From assembly GCA_016802295.1 (NCBI GenBank), contig JAESIW010000065.1, forward strand, positions 558,001 to 622,000: 64,000 bases of DNA, in the 5' to 3' direction. The position numbers were made by a program, and so were the translations under genes. The DNA comes from Brachionus rotundiformis (taxonomy: Eukaryota > Rotifera > Eurotatoria > Ploima > Brachionidae). A model generated the notes under the pieces. It was given only the letters and a program-made list of their open reading frames with translations, searched no databases and was not told the DNA's origin. Positions 31,119 to 42,928 of the stretch are shown in pieces; position 1 is the stretch's first letter; each line of letters starts with the position of its first letter.

Positions 31119-34100
31119 TTAAAAATCAGAAAAATTCTTAGTTAAAATTCTAGTATCAATTTCATTCAAGTGAACTGGACTTAAGCGTCTTTTTAAATAA
31201 TAATTCTCTTGTTTGTAAGCCGGTTTATTTACATAAGAGTAATGATACTTTTTATTCAACATATCGTCGTCCAAATTTTGAAAAAAGTAACTTTTCGATT
31301 TTTTATTTTTAAATGGTTTCTGTGCTTGAGTTTGACCAAAGCTCATTGAATTTGAATATTTAAGACCTAACATATCTTTGTTTAAAAGAAAATTTTGAAA
31401 ATTATTTGTTCTGTTATTTCTAATTGTACTTAATGAGTATTTCGTATTATCATTTGGTGCAATTAGTTTAATTTCATTATTTAAATCAAGAGTTTTTAGA
31501 GATGAAGATCGTCTTATTGGTTGATGGTGACAACATGCAACTTTTAATCGTCTAAAAATTTTTTCTGGTAAATTTTGATGCCTTAAATGCTTTCGCGTTT
31601 TGAAATAGAATTCTAAAATAGCAACAAAAAATGACAATATCAAGCCAATTGCTAAAACAACAAATATTCCTCCAACATTTGCCAAGCTTAACTCATTTGC
31701 TGAATCTTTTTTTTTGTCTTCTGAATGGTCGCATTTCTGGTTGGGATCTTTACCTTCCTTTTCCCACCATTTTATGTACAACTCTTGTAAATCACCTTTT
31801 TCTTGAAGCTGAAGAATAGCATTAGAGATCTGATCTCTCCATGGTGATCCGGGCGGAGTGCCGATTCCATATCCTTTAGTGTCAATCAATCCGCCCACTT
31901 GCATCAGCTCACAGTCTCGCTGTCTCAGATAATCATTTGTGGTCGATTCTACTAGATAGGCGTAGCCGCCTTTCTTAACTCGTGCTATTCCTTCTTCGGG
32001 TGAAGAGACAAAAACATCTGGTTGACTGTTCATAAAATTCCACATTCGTTCATAAGTATGAATTTTGGATTCTCGAAAAAACTGCTGAGTTGAGCCACCA
32101 TTTAAACATCCGTATTTAATTTCACTCTGTTTAGATAAACCCTCAACATCTTCAATGGGAGAACTCAAACGCTTAGTGGTCAAAAAAGCAGCCAAATTTG
32201 CAGTATAGGAAGAAATCATTATTAAGGCAAAGAACCACCAAACCCCGGTTAAAATTCGAGCTGAAAATGACTTTGGATTAATGTCGCTACCTTGTTTCAT
32301 CAAGGAACCAATTGTAAACCACAGGCTATTATTTAAAGTAAACTGATTTTCAACAAGCTCGGATTCTTTTTTACACGGATGTGGATTTTTCCATTCATAT
32401 GGCGAGAAACGTGATAAAACAAAAAGTAATAAGCTGACAACTATAAAACAAATAAAATTATTAATAGAATATTTAGATTTTTTAAATAATAATTTACACA
32501 AATATGCGCCAATTATATAAAGCCATATGTCTATTGACAAAGGAGATAGAAAAGAAAATATATTCGGATCAATTTTTTGCTGTCTTTTATACAAAATGCT
32601 GATTCCAAGATTTAAAAATGGCTTTGTGAAATCAATGGCTTGTTCACGTTGATATGTTATAGTTAAACCTGCTACAGCTATATCTGCTTTCTTAAAAAAA
32701 TAGAAGATTTATCAAAATATATTTAATTAATTTTGTTACATAAAAACCAATTTTAAAAAATGATTTTTTTTCTCGCAAAAAAAAAGCTGCTTTAGATTCA
32801 GTATCACTTATTTTTTATAAATACTCAATGTAAAAACTTGAATCATATTAAGGAATTTATTAATTTTTAAGAGGATAAGAATATCCTCAATTTTATTTAT
32901 TTTAGATTTTATTTTAAAAAAAAATTAAATTGATGCTAAAAAAATAGATATCATTTTAGTAAAATTTTTAATAAAAGATTTTAGTTAGAAAATATCTTTT
33001 CTCTATTTATTTTTAAAAAATATTAACTTACTTTATCTATTAATTCATTAATGATCCCATTCCATTTTCCATCTACCAAAGTTCCATGAACCCCATCAGC
33101 CACTGGTTTTATAGTATAATTAAATCCGCATATTTTCGATATTTTGACTAATAAATCAACACAATAACCTTGGTATTTGTCATTTCCTTCTAAAGTTTCA
33201 TTATTTTCCGTAGTTTTAATCATTACATACGGCGCTTCCTAAAAAATAAAAATGAACTTTAATAAATTAATAGACACAAGCTAATCCATACTATTTTGGT
33301 GGTAACAATTAAATTACGATTTAATTTGTTCAATATGTGGTCCTTTTCTTTAGCATAACTTCTAATAAAACTGATAGGCTTAGAACCCGAATCTTTCCAA
33401 AATCCTATCAGCTCGACTCCATTTTTTGTTCTATCTACAATTGATAATGTAATATTTTTTCGGTAGCCAGTATTTTTATCAAATTCAATATTTCCACTTA
33501 ATCCATTGACCTTAATGTTTTTCATATGATTTAACATCTGCTCTCCATAAGACCATTTTTTCTCTGTATCACAAGATATAGCTGGAAATTCTGGCAAAAA
33601 ATCAACCAATTTTTTCTCTTGTATTGTTTTTGCCACTACCATTATAGCATCGTGTATAAAAATAGCAGAGCTCTAAATTAATAAAAAAAATTACTCAATA
33701 TACAATTGTTATCTTAGATTATTATTCATATATACTGGCATAAATTTGAACATTGGTTTTTGAGAAATCATGTTTTTTAAGTTAAATTCAGCAAACACAT
33801 TTCGTACATTCATATCATTTGGTTGAAACATTTGAAAAGCGGTGACATTTGCAGATGGCGTGTAATCAAAAGCTGCTAGATCCAAAGTAGTAAACAAAAT
33901 ATGGAAATAAGTTGTCATCAAGCCAGCATCCTCTGCCTAAAATAATAATTGTTCAATTTTTATTTAATTTTTATTAGATGAATTACAATTTCAAGAAATT
34001 TGTTCAAATATTTAGTCGATAGATCCACAATCACATGAGAGGATCCACTGAGCTTCACTTCATTGATCAAATTGAACCAATTCGAAGGATCAGTGCTCAA

Positions 34101-34880
34101 TTGTTTAACAATAACACGAAATTTACTGCTTAGAGTGTTTTGGTTTGGAAATCCAGTTAGAATACTTAAATTCTGCGGAATCTTGAGCAAATCGTCAATT
34201 CTGGTTAGACCCGTCGACTCTTGATATAATATTGTTACATATTCCCATTTATAAAATTCTATTAGATCAATATAAGCCTTGATTAACTTATTTGATGGAG
34301 GATGAATGTTAATTTTGCTAAATTTGGACCAAGAATTGTTATAGATATCGTTCATACTCGACAAAACTGAGTACTCTTCACTTAATGCATTCCATTTTAC
34401 TTCAATATATGGCACATTAAGTGAATTGGAAATAGATTCAATTATTTTGAATGCTGGGCTTTCTCCAATAACTATTATTGCTATTCGACCCTCTTCCAGA
34501 TCATAGCACACTTAAAATTTAATAATTAAAATAAATATATTATTTGAATTTAAATTTTACATTTTTGAGTCAATTTGTAAGCTTTTGCTTTATCTACTTT
34601 GTGAGAACTAAAGTCTAATTGAAATTTTGAGTGACGAAAAATTTGATTCACTGAATCAAATGAATATGAAATAAGGTCTTCAATGTTTTCTAAATGGTCA
34701 TCATAGAGAACACCTTGAAATAAAATGTAAAAAATTATTTTTTAAGTTTTAAGTATCATTAAATAAAAAATAGTCTAAAAAATTACTTATTTTGAAAATT
34801 TTTTGTTCTCTTCGGTTGACAATTAAATCTGGTAACAAAACTAATATTAGTATAAATAAAGTTGTTGGACAAAAGGTCAT
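31119..34880 (-). CDS. Kainate-type ionotropic glutamate receptor A (8 exons, 1024 aa), Lys at the Q/R site
   Basis: Exons, in coding order: 34880-34787, 34713-34561, 34510-33987, 33936-33736, 33672-33292, 33238-33032, 32690-32498 and 32440-31119, all in frame. A signal peptide precedes an amino-terminal domain (to about 430), then S1 (APYVMI, GNDKYQGYCVDLL, AVAGLTITYQREQAIDFTKP with the glutamate-binding Arg), M1, pore loop, M3 (SYTANLAAFLT), S2 (YGCLNGGST, YLVESTTNDY with the binding Glu) and M4. A long cytoplasmic tail follows. Kainate receptors give LMQQG in the pore; here it is LMKQG with Lys633 (codon 32297-32295). The Pro of APLTI in kainate receptors is Gly. A 302-bp block is nearly identical to gene B. 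Confidence 0.9.
31702..32003 (-). repeat. Gene-conversion-like block shared with receptor B (copy in A)
   Basis: This 302-bp block, encoding the end of S2 up to just before M4, matches 37807-38108 with a single difference (GGTTGGGAT against GGTTCGGAT on the + strand). Flanking coding sequence and introns of the two genes are clearly diverged. Confidence 0.9.
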
Positions 34881-36951
34881 TTGATCTGTTGGCAGCAAAA
34901 TTGTAAACCAATTGACAGATATGTTACATTAAAATAAAATAATGATCTAGGAATTTAAATTATTGAATGAATGCAAAAATAAAAAAGAATTAATTTGCCA
35001 TTAAAGTGATATTTCCCGTGTGTGTTGAGTAAAAAGATGAAAAATGAAATTTTCATTTAATATATGTTCTACAAGACTTAATTTAAATGAGGACTAGATC
35101 AGAAAATACATTAATAAGCTAATTTTATCCATTTGTGTTTCAGATTCAATTTAAAACTCTTCTTTCGCTTTCTATTAATTTTTCAATTTTAAGTTTTGAC
35201 TCGAAGGCTTCTATAGAATTAGCGGAAATTTAATTAATTGTGCATACCAAAAATTTTAAGCAACTTACGCTTGTTAATAAATCGATTTTTGAATCAATTT
35301 CATTTCATTACAAATGCTTAGTTATACCTTTTATTCATGACAAGTGTAAGTTATTTAAATAAATCTACTACTTCAAATGATAGATGATAATTTTAAACTA
35401 AATAAATATATGTATAATGAAATCCTTAAGGAGGCTGTATTTTAGTTTGATCAAATGCTGTCATGGGAGCTATCCAAATAAGTCCAATCATATTTGCTCT
35501 AAAAATTATCCATATTTTTTATCTGTACTTCAAGATAAATAAAAAAAAGACATACGGAATTTTTTTCTCATTCTTGGATAAGTTTTTTAATTAAAATTTT
35601 CAATTTTCACATTTTAATACGTTAAATAAAAATTTGACTTTTTTTTTGTTAACAAAAAAGCATTTTATTTAACTAAAAATTGAAAAAGTTGATCAATTTT
35701 ATGCATAAAGTTTTTATCTGTAAATTAATCGCAATTACAAATAAATTGTCGCATTCGACAATATTTTATAGCTAGAACGAATGCCAGAAATATACCAACA
35801 AAAATAGTACTCAAAATATCAATACTTTTATGCAAAATGTCTAAAAATATGATGTCCTATTATTTGATATTTGATCAATAAAAAAATCTTTATCTTCCTA
35901 AATTTATAAAATCAATATTTTATTATTCTAGAGTTAATTGGATAACTGGTTCATTAAGAAATAAATTAAATTAATATTTAAGAAAATAATTTCTTTCGTG
36001 ATTATATCAAATTATTTAGCTAATTTAATTTAATTTAATTTAATTTAATTTAATTAAAAAATCTATTTATTCATGTTTTTATAACACATTATATAAAATG
36101 ACAAACAAAAATGTAGACCAAAAATTAAATTTTGTATATTAAATAGCTTTTAGTCGAATATTCGAATTTTCTTAAGATAAACAAACAAGATTATATTAAA
36201 TTTGTTTCATGTTAATATATAAATTTTTAGCGATAAGTCAATTATATTTCATGGGTTCCAAATTTAAGGAAATTATTGAAATTTAATATCCTTAAATATA
36301 ATTAAAGCTCGAAAAATTGGAATGTCTGACTGAAAAACTCTCAGTAACACAATTCAAGGTTCTTTTATAAATTAATTTTTATCAAAGTTTTTTGTTAATC
36401 AATTAGGAAATTTTTCATCTGTATTGTTTTTTTTGCTGTTCCAATTAGGAAGTATTTGTTTACCATCAAAAATTGCAAAAAAAAATTTTGCAAAAATTTA
36501 TCTTGAAGCTATTTCACTAAGAATTAATTGAAATTTTTATTATTAATTTGAATCTTATCAGCAATCGATTTACAAAAATATAATTTTAGACAAAATTGAG
36601 TTTATTATCAATTTTCATTAATTAAATTTCGATTTACAATTTGTTTTCCATTTGAAAAAATAACTCTTATTTCTGGTGTCGATCAGGCCATTCTTTTCGA
36701 ATTGAAAAATACTCATTTCAAGCTTAAATTCTTGTCTAATTGAAAAATTGTAAGCAATTTAAGTTGAAAATTCAATGTTTTATGTTAAAAAAAAATTAAA
36801 ATTAATTTCATATTAAATGAATTTTTTAATTGCTGTTTAATTCATTAAAATTTTGAAATATATTAAAAAGATATATTTGAAAAATAAAATATATTTAGAT
36901 ATAAGTAAAAAAGAAAACAATATTGATTGATAATAATTATTTTTTTAAAAA
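34881..36951. other. Spacer between the tandem receptor genes
   Basis: About 2.1 kb upstream of receptor A and downstream of receptor B. It is A+T-rich, with a pentanucleotide microsatellite at 36021-36055. No gene recognised. Confidence 0.5.
36021..36055. repeat. (TAATT)n microsatellite
   Basis: Seven consecutive copies of the pentamer TAATT. Confidence 0.9.
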
Positions 36952-37212
36952 TTAACATGAGCATTTAAGGTCTTCATTCTCGCTTAATTCTCTTATTTGC
37001 TCAATTCTCATAAGATGCTGTCGGTATTGTTCTATTGGTGGCAAAAATGAATAATCTGAATTATCTTGAAAATAATTTTCATATCTTTTAGGTTCTATTA
37101 TTTTTAATTGATTGCTTAAATCAAAATTCTGTACACTTTGATTTCTTTTTTTAGTTTTATGATGACACATTGCGAATTTGAATTCGTCGAGCATTTTATC
37201 TTTTAAGGATCT
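36952..37212 (-). other. Alternative last exon of receptor B, tail 1
   Basis: The acceptor TTTTTTTAAG is followed in phase 0 by RSLKDKMLDEFKFAMCHHKT and a stop at 36952. This 86-residue tail aligns with the tail of receptor A (FRRLKVACCHH...), so it is probably the ancestral one. It can only be used if the 37327-37623 exon is skipped. Confidence 0.65.
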
Positions 37213-40200
37213 CTTAAAAAAAGATATAAAAAAATATAATAAAATATTTAAATTTATAGACAGTTATTTAGTTAGTTAATGTTAGTCGAATAATGTTAGT
37301 TAGTCTAGTTTAAATCTTAAAATTACTTAAGAAACTTGATGATTATACAAATGATGGGCATATCGGTTTACTGGACTAGAGTCACTATCAAATAAAAATG
37401 GACTCGAAAGATAGTTATCGGACATATTCCTTGATGATGTTTCAATTGATTTCTTATTTTTATTCGGTTTTTTTTCCAAAAAATTTTCTGATTCCTCAAA
37501 ATCAGATTTTTCAATGTTTGATTCATTTTTTTTTAATTTAAAAAAAGGATTTTCAAATTCAGCTTTAAAAAAATTTTCCATTATCTGCCTAAAACCATTA
37601 CTACAACGTTTAGAAAAATTCCACTGTGGAAAAATTTAAAAACTTTAATTTCAAAAGTCAGAAATATTCTAAAAATTACTTGATCATTTGAACTTTGCCG
37701 AGCTTTCCATATAAACTCTAAAATGGCAACAAAAAAACTAAGACATAAACCAAAAGATAATACAACAAAAACGCCGCCAACATTGGCTAAGCTTAGTTCG
37801 CTGGCCGAATCTTTTTTTTTGTCTTCTGAATGGTCGCATTTCTGGTTCGGATCTTTACCTTCCTTTTCCCACCATTTTATGTACAACTCTTGTAAATCAC
37901 CTTTTTCTTGAAGCTGAAGAATAGCATTAGAGATCTGATCTCTCCATGGTGATCCGGGCGGAGTGCCGATTCCATATCCTTTAGTGTCAATCAATCCGCC
38001 CACTTGCATCAGCTCACAGTCTCGCTGTCTCAGATAATCATTTGTGGTCGATTCTACTAGATAGGCGTAGCCGCCTTTCTTAACTCGTGCTATTCCTTCT
38101 TCGGGTGATGAGACAAATACGTCAGGATTACTCTTCATAAAATTCCACATCCTCTCGTATGTCTGAATTTTGGATTCCTAAAGAAGAAAAAAATTTTTTT
38201 AGATGTTGATTTTTATTATCTTAATTAAGGTGCTAATACTAGGAAAACATTCATGCAAGGAAAATATGGAAGGATTATGCTATGGGGGTTAATGGTAAAA
38301 ATACTCTAAAAAATTGTTGAGTAGAGCCTCCATTCAAACAACCATAGCTAATTTCAGTCTGTTTTGCCAAATCTTCAGTATTTTCAATTGGAGAAAGCAA
38401 ACGGCGACTAGTTAGAAAAGCAGCCAAATTAGCAGTATAGGAAGAAACCATTATAAGAGCAAAAAACCACCAAACAGCTGTTAAAATTCGTGTACTACAT
38501 GATTTTGTATGAATATCATTTCCTTTAATTCATGCAGTATTAAATTAATACAAGGAAAATTGAATAGAAGGAATAATTAAAAAATCAGGCTAAAAATAGT
38601 CCTGATTACTTTGAAAAAGTTCTCAGTGGACCCACTGCGGACCGAGCCGTATTTTATCTCGGTTTGTTTACTCAGATCTTCAGCATTTTCGATTGGATTT
38701 TGCATACGCTGGACTGTAAGAAATGCAGCCAAATTAGCTGTATATGATGAAATTAAAATGAGCGTAAAAAATGCCCAAACACAGCTAATTAAGCGTACAG
38801 ACGGTGCTCGTGGGTTTATATCAGTTCCTAAGAGACTCTTTTTTTTAAGGCTTTTAAATTAACATTCAAATATACCTTGTTGCATCAGCGATCCAATTGT
38901 AAACCAAAGACTGTTCAAAACTGTAAATTGGTTCACTACAATACCAGATTCTTGATTGCATGGATGAGGATTTTGCCATTCGTATGGTGAAAAACGTGCC
39001 AGAACAAATAGCATTAAGCTTACAACTAGAATTTTTATAATATAAACTTATCTCTAAATTTTTATATTACTTAAATAAGCAGCGATCATGTAAAGCCATA
39101 TTTCAATTGAGAGTGGAGACAAGAAAGAAAAAAGATTTGGAGTATTTTTTTTTGGTCTTTTGTACAGAATACTTATTCCCAAGTTTAAAAATGGCTTTGT
39201 AAAATCAATCACTTGTTCACGCTGGTATGTAATTGTCAAACCAGCCACAGCTAAATCAGCTTTTTTTTCAATTATCTCATTTACCATTCCGTTCCATTTA
39301 CCATTTACCAGAGCTCCATGTACATTGTCTTCAACTAGCTTTATGGTATAATTAAACCCACAAATTGATGCTATTTTTTGTAACAAATCAATGCAATAGC
39401 CCACATATTGATCGTTACCAGTTAAAGTCTCATTATGCTCTGCCTCTCTTCTGATTACGTACGGTGCTTCCTTACAATAAAAGAATATTTTTAAGAAAAC
39501 ATGCTTTCTTATTATTTAATAGTGTTGGATGCGGCCAGATGAATCCGGCAGTCCAAATTTTAGGGCCGTATAAAAATTTGGCATCAATTAAATTTAAAGG
39601 AATCTAAAAAATATATATTTTATTAGATTATTTTATCTGTTTCTAATAAATTTTTAAATTAATTTTGTTATATTTACTTATTTTTTCATTTTTAACTAAT
39701 AGAATAATTTTAAAAAAATAACTTTTTTTTCTAAATCCTTTAAATTTAATTGATTCCATATTTATACTATTATTTAATCATAATTTTTATTTATTTTATT
39801 GTTGTTTTAATTTATAAAGTTTAAAAAAACTTATGTTTTTCTGTTTCAAGTTGAAATGTTTACTTACCAACTTTGTGGTAATTATCAAATTTCTATTTAA
39901 TTTGTCCATTACTTGGTCCTTTTCTTTGGCATAACTTCTTACTATTTCAATAGGATTTTCTTGATTGAAATCTTTCCAAAAGCCAACTAAATCAACACCT
40001 GTTTTAGTCTTATCAACAATTGCCAAAGTAACATTTTTTCTATAGCCTGTATTTGAATCAAATTCAATATAACCACTTAGACCAGTAAATTTCATATTTC
40101 TCAGATGTCTCATAAACTCAGCTCCATACGACCACGGTATCTCGGTTTCACATGATGCTTTCGGATACTCGGCTATTACATCAACCAAGTATTCCTTCTC

Positions 40201-41408
40201 AATAGTCTGTGCCAATAACTGAACAGCATCATAGATCAAAACAGCTTCACTCTTGAGAGAAAAATTTAACAAAAAAAATTTAAAAATAAGTAGGTAATTT
40301 TACTGGCATATATTTGAACATTGGTTTATGTGATACCATATTTTTTAGATTGAATTCAGCGAACAAACTCCTAACCTGCATATCGTTGGGCTCGAATATT
40401 TGAAGTGCAGTAACATTTGCAGAAGGAGTGTATTCCAAATAAGCAAGGTCCAAAGTAGTAAACATAAAATGAAAATATGATGTTAAAAGACCAACTTCTT
40501 CAGACAACTCTAAGAATTTATTCAAATATCTCTTCTGGATATCTACGATTATGTGAGATGAACCACTTAATTTTACATCTTTTATGAGATAAATCCATTC
40601 GCTAACATCCTTGCTCAATTGGCGAACTTGAACGCGAAATTTTGGATGAAAATTTTGAGAAAAGCCAGTACTACTTCTGTAATATTTCTTAAGATTAAGC
40701 CTTACCAAATCTTCTATTCGAGCAAGTCCTGTTGTTTCTTGGAAAAGAACTGTTATATGATCCCATTTGTAAAAATCGATTAAGTCTATAATTGCTTTAA
40801 TTATTTTATTAGCTGGAGGATGAATGTTTATTAAATTTTTAATTTTTTTAGGCTCTTGATCGGCTTCGCCTAAAAACTCTTCAAAATCTTTGTTTTCTTC
40901 ATTCAATTTATCCCATCTTATAGCAATATAGGGTATATTTAAATTATTGGCTATTAGGTGCACCAAAGAAAATACTGGACTCTCACCGATTGCCAGAATA
41001 GCAATTCTACCATCTTCCAGTTCCTCGCATACTTAAAGTTTTATCAATTAAAATTTTCTACCTATTTAAGTAAAGCCTTACAAAATTTAGTTATTTTGAA
41101 GCTTTCTGATTTTATAACCTTGGTCACCGTAAATTCAAATTGAAACGCAGAGTATCTGAATTGACGATTAATTGTATCTATAGAATAAGATACTAAATCT
41201 TCTGCACTTTCATGGTTCTCGTCGTACAAAACAGCTTGTTGAATTGAAAAAAAAAATGTTAATTATTTTGAAATAATTTTTTTAAATTGAAATTTAATAA
41301 TTATAATCTTAAGTAATTACCAATCTTGTAGAACTTCTGGTCACGTTTAGCGGAACAAAAATAAGTCGCAATTGAATAAAGAATTAATAATTCTAATATA
41401 ATTTTCAT
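36952..41408 (-). CDS. Kainate-type ionotropic glutamate receptor B with alternative M3 exons and alternative C-terminal exons
   Basis: Constant exons, in coding order: 41408-41321 (signal peptide KIILELLILYSIATYFCSA), 41234-41082, 41031-40304, 40251-39868, 39470-39071 and 39025-38876 (M1 and pore loop, LMQQG). Next comes either 38827-38610 or 38522-38305 (M3 plus start of S2), then 38177-37680 (rest of S2, M4), then either 37623-37327 or 37212-36952 as last exon. Every junction keeps frame; products are 971 or 959 residues. The ligand-binding residues are present (TITYQREQVIDFTKP, ESTTNDY), and the pore Q/R site is Gln. Intron positions largely match receptor A, except that S1 is fused into one exon here and M3-S2 is split. 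Together with A this is a tandem duplication. Confidence 0.88.
37327..37623 (-). other. Alternative last exon of receptor B, tail 2
   Basis: The acceptor TTTTTCCACAG is followed in phase 0 by WNFSKRCSNGFRQIMENFFK and a stop at 37327. This 98-residue acidic and lysine-rich tail differs completely from tail 1 and from receptor A. Confidence 0.65.
37807..38108 (-). repeat. Gene-conversion-like block shared with receptor A (copy in B)
   Basis: Partner of 31702-32003: the same length and one mismatch by eye. Confidence 0.9.
38305..38522 (-). other. Mutually exclusive exon of receptor B, version a (M3/S2)
   Basis: 218 bp, phase 1 at the 5' end and phase 0 at the 3' end, with acceptor AATTAAAG and donor GTATTT. 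It encodes GNDIHTKS, WWFFALIMVSSYTANLAAF, SRRLLSPIENTEDL and YGCLNGGSTQQFFR. It resembles the corresponding part of receptor A. Confidence 0.75.
38610..38827 (-). other. Mutually exclusive exon of receptor B, version b (M3/S2)
   Basis: 218 bp, identical in length and phases to version a, with acceptor TCTCTTAG and donor GTAATC. It encodes GTDINPRAPSVRL, WAFFTLILISSYTANLAAF, VQRMQNPIENAEDL and YGSVRSGSTENFFK. Using both exons, or neither, shifts the frame. Confidence 0.75.
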
Positions 41409-42928
41409 GTTTTATTTTTCTGGTTAAATATTTTTTAAAAACATCTTAAATTCTAAATTAACACCTCATTTTTATATGGATTCAATTAGGTTATACAAAT
41501 TTCTAAATTGGCAAAATAAAATTCAATTAAATGGAAAAGAACAATTTTATTGGTAGCAGTAGATGAATCATTAAGAAATCGTGCTTCGAGTCTGAGTACG
41601 AATGCCATTGCATATAAACAAACTATTTATTAGCAATAAATGGATTTATAAAAATAGAATTTTTATATTCGTTATTACAAAAATATGTTTCAATTAATTA
41701 GGTTTGAAATGATTATTTCAAAAGAAAAACAAATAGCTTGGGAAGAAAAACAAAACCTTATAACTTTTTGAACACTAAGATTCCAATCAACAATGATTTT
41801 TAAAATTTAAGTTACTTTTAGATTATCTTTAATCGATCAAATTACTTTGTGTTCAATTAACTTGCATTTTTTTTCTACTTGAAGCCATTGTGATCGCAAT
41901 GAATTTATATCCAGTTGGCAGCATTAAAAAAATAATAAAAACTTTTTTTATTTCCGAATGCTCTATTCTTATCTAGGGTGCTTTCCTCTAATTAGAGTTA
42001 TTTATATGATTTTTCACACAAATCGAACTTGATTTTTCAATATTTCAAAATATCTCAAAAAAAAAAATAATTATCAAATTTTTTTATATTTAGTTTAATT
42101 CAAAATCGGAATTTTTATATTCATTTATTTTTTTGTTCCTTTTTATCAATTTATTTTATTAAAATTGAACTTGTTGAATCTCTAAACGCAATTCAATTTT
42201 CAGTCTATTCCTTCAAGAATTGACTAGGAAAAAAATTCCTTTTTAAAATTAATTGCTCATAACAAATCTTTTAAAGAGCCACTTAGACTATATTTAAGTA
42301 ATAAAGATATAATAATAAAAACGACAAATTATAAAAAATATAGAGTAAAATAGCTCTAATTTATAGCTTATCGCGAGACTGAAATCTTTTTAAAGCCTTG
42401 AAGCTAACAATTGAAGATCTATTTGATCATTATATGATTGTTCAAAAAAAAATGTATGATCAGCGAGGTAAAATGATAAGAATTTTCCCTCATAACTTTT
42501 CATTTTTTTCATTTTTATCCTTATCTTTTTTGATGTTTAAATTTTTTATAAAAATAAAAATTTTAAATATGATGATAAAATGAAATTAAAGTTAAAAAAA
42601 TCGATTTATATTTTCTTCATAATAGTTAACTGTTAAGCCAAGAATTTTTCTGCTTTATTTTATATTAACAAAAATAAGATTAAATACCTCAAGAAAATAA
42701 AGATTTTAACTCATTATAAAGATCTTAAAAGTTTAGAATATATATTTTTTTAAAATTTATTTAAAAGTTTTTCAATCAAAAATATCTCCACCAAAAAGTT
42801 TAATTAAAGGAATGATAAAATAAAAATTAATTTGTCTAGATTAATTGTTCAATAATCTAAAATCAACGGAATCATTAAACACTTTTAAATTATTTACAAA
42901 TATATTGAAATAAAAACTAATTTTTATT
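41409..42928. other. Spacer between receptor B and PPEF
   Basis: About 1.5 kb, A+T-rich, probably the receptor B promoter side and the PPEF 3' side. Nothing recognised. Confidence 0.5.

Noticed and set aside
38305..38827. One of the two M3 exons being a pseudo-exon or part of a separate gene.
   Set aside because: Both have intact splice sites, identical length and phases, no stop codon and a full set of conserved M3 residues; decay would have left damage.
39510..39600. Slightly G+C-richer patch in receptor B intron (GGATGCGGCCAG...CCGGCAGTCC) as a small inverted-repeat element.
   Set aside because: The pairing is short and imperfect, and no borders or duplications could be defined.
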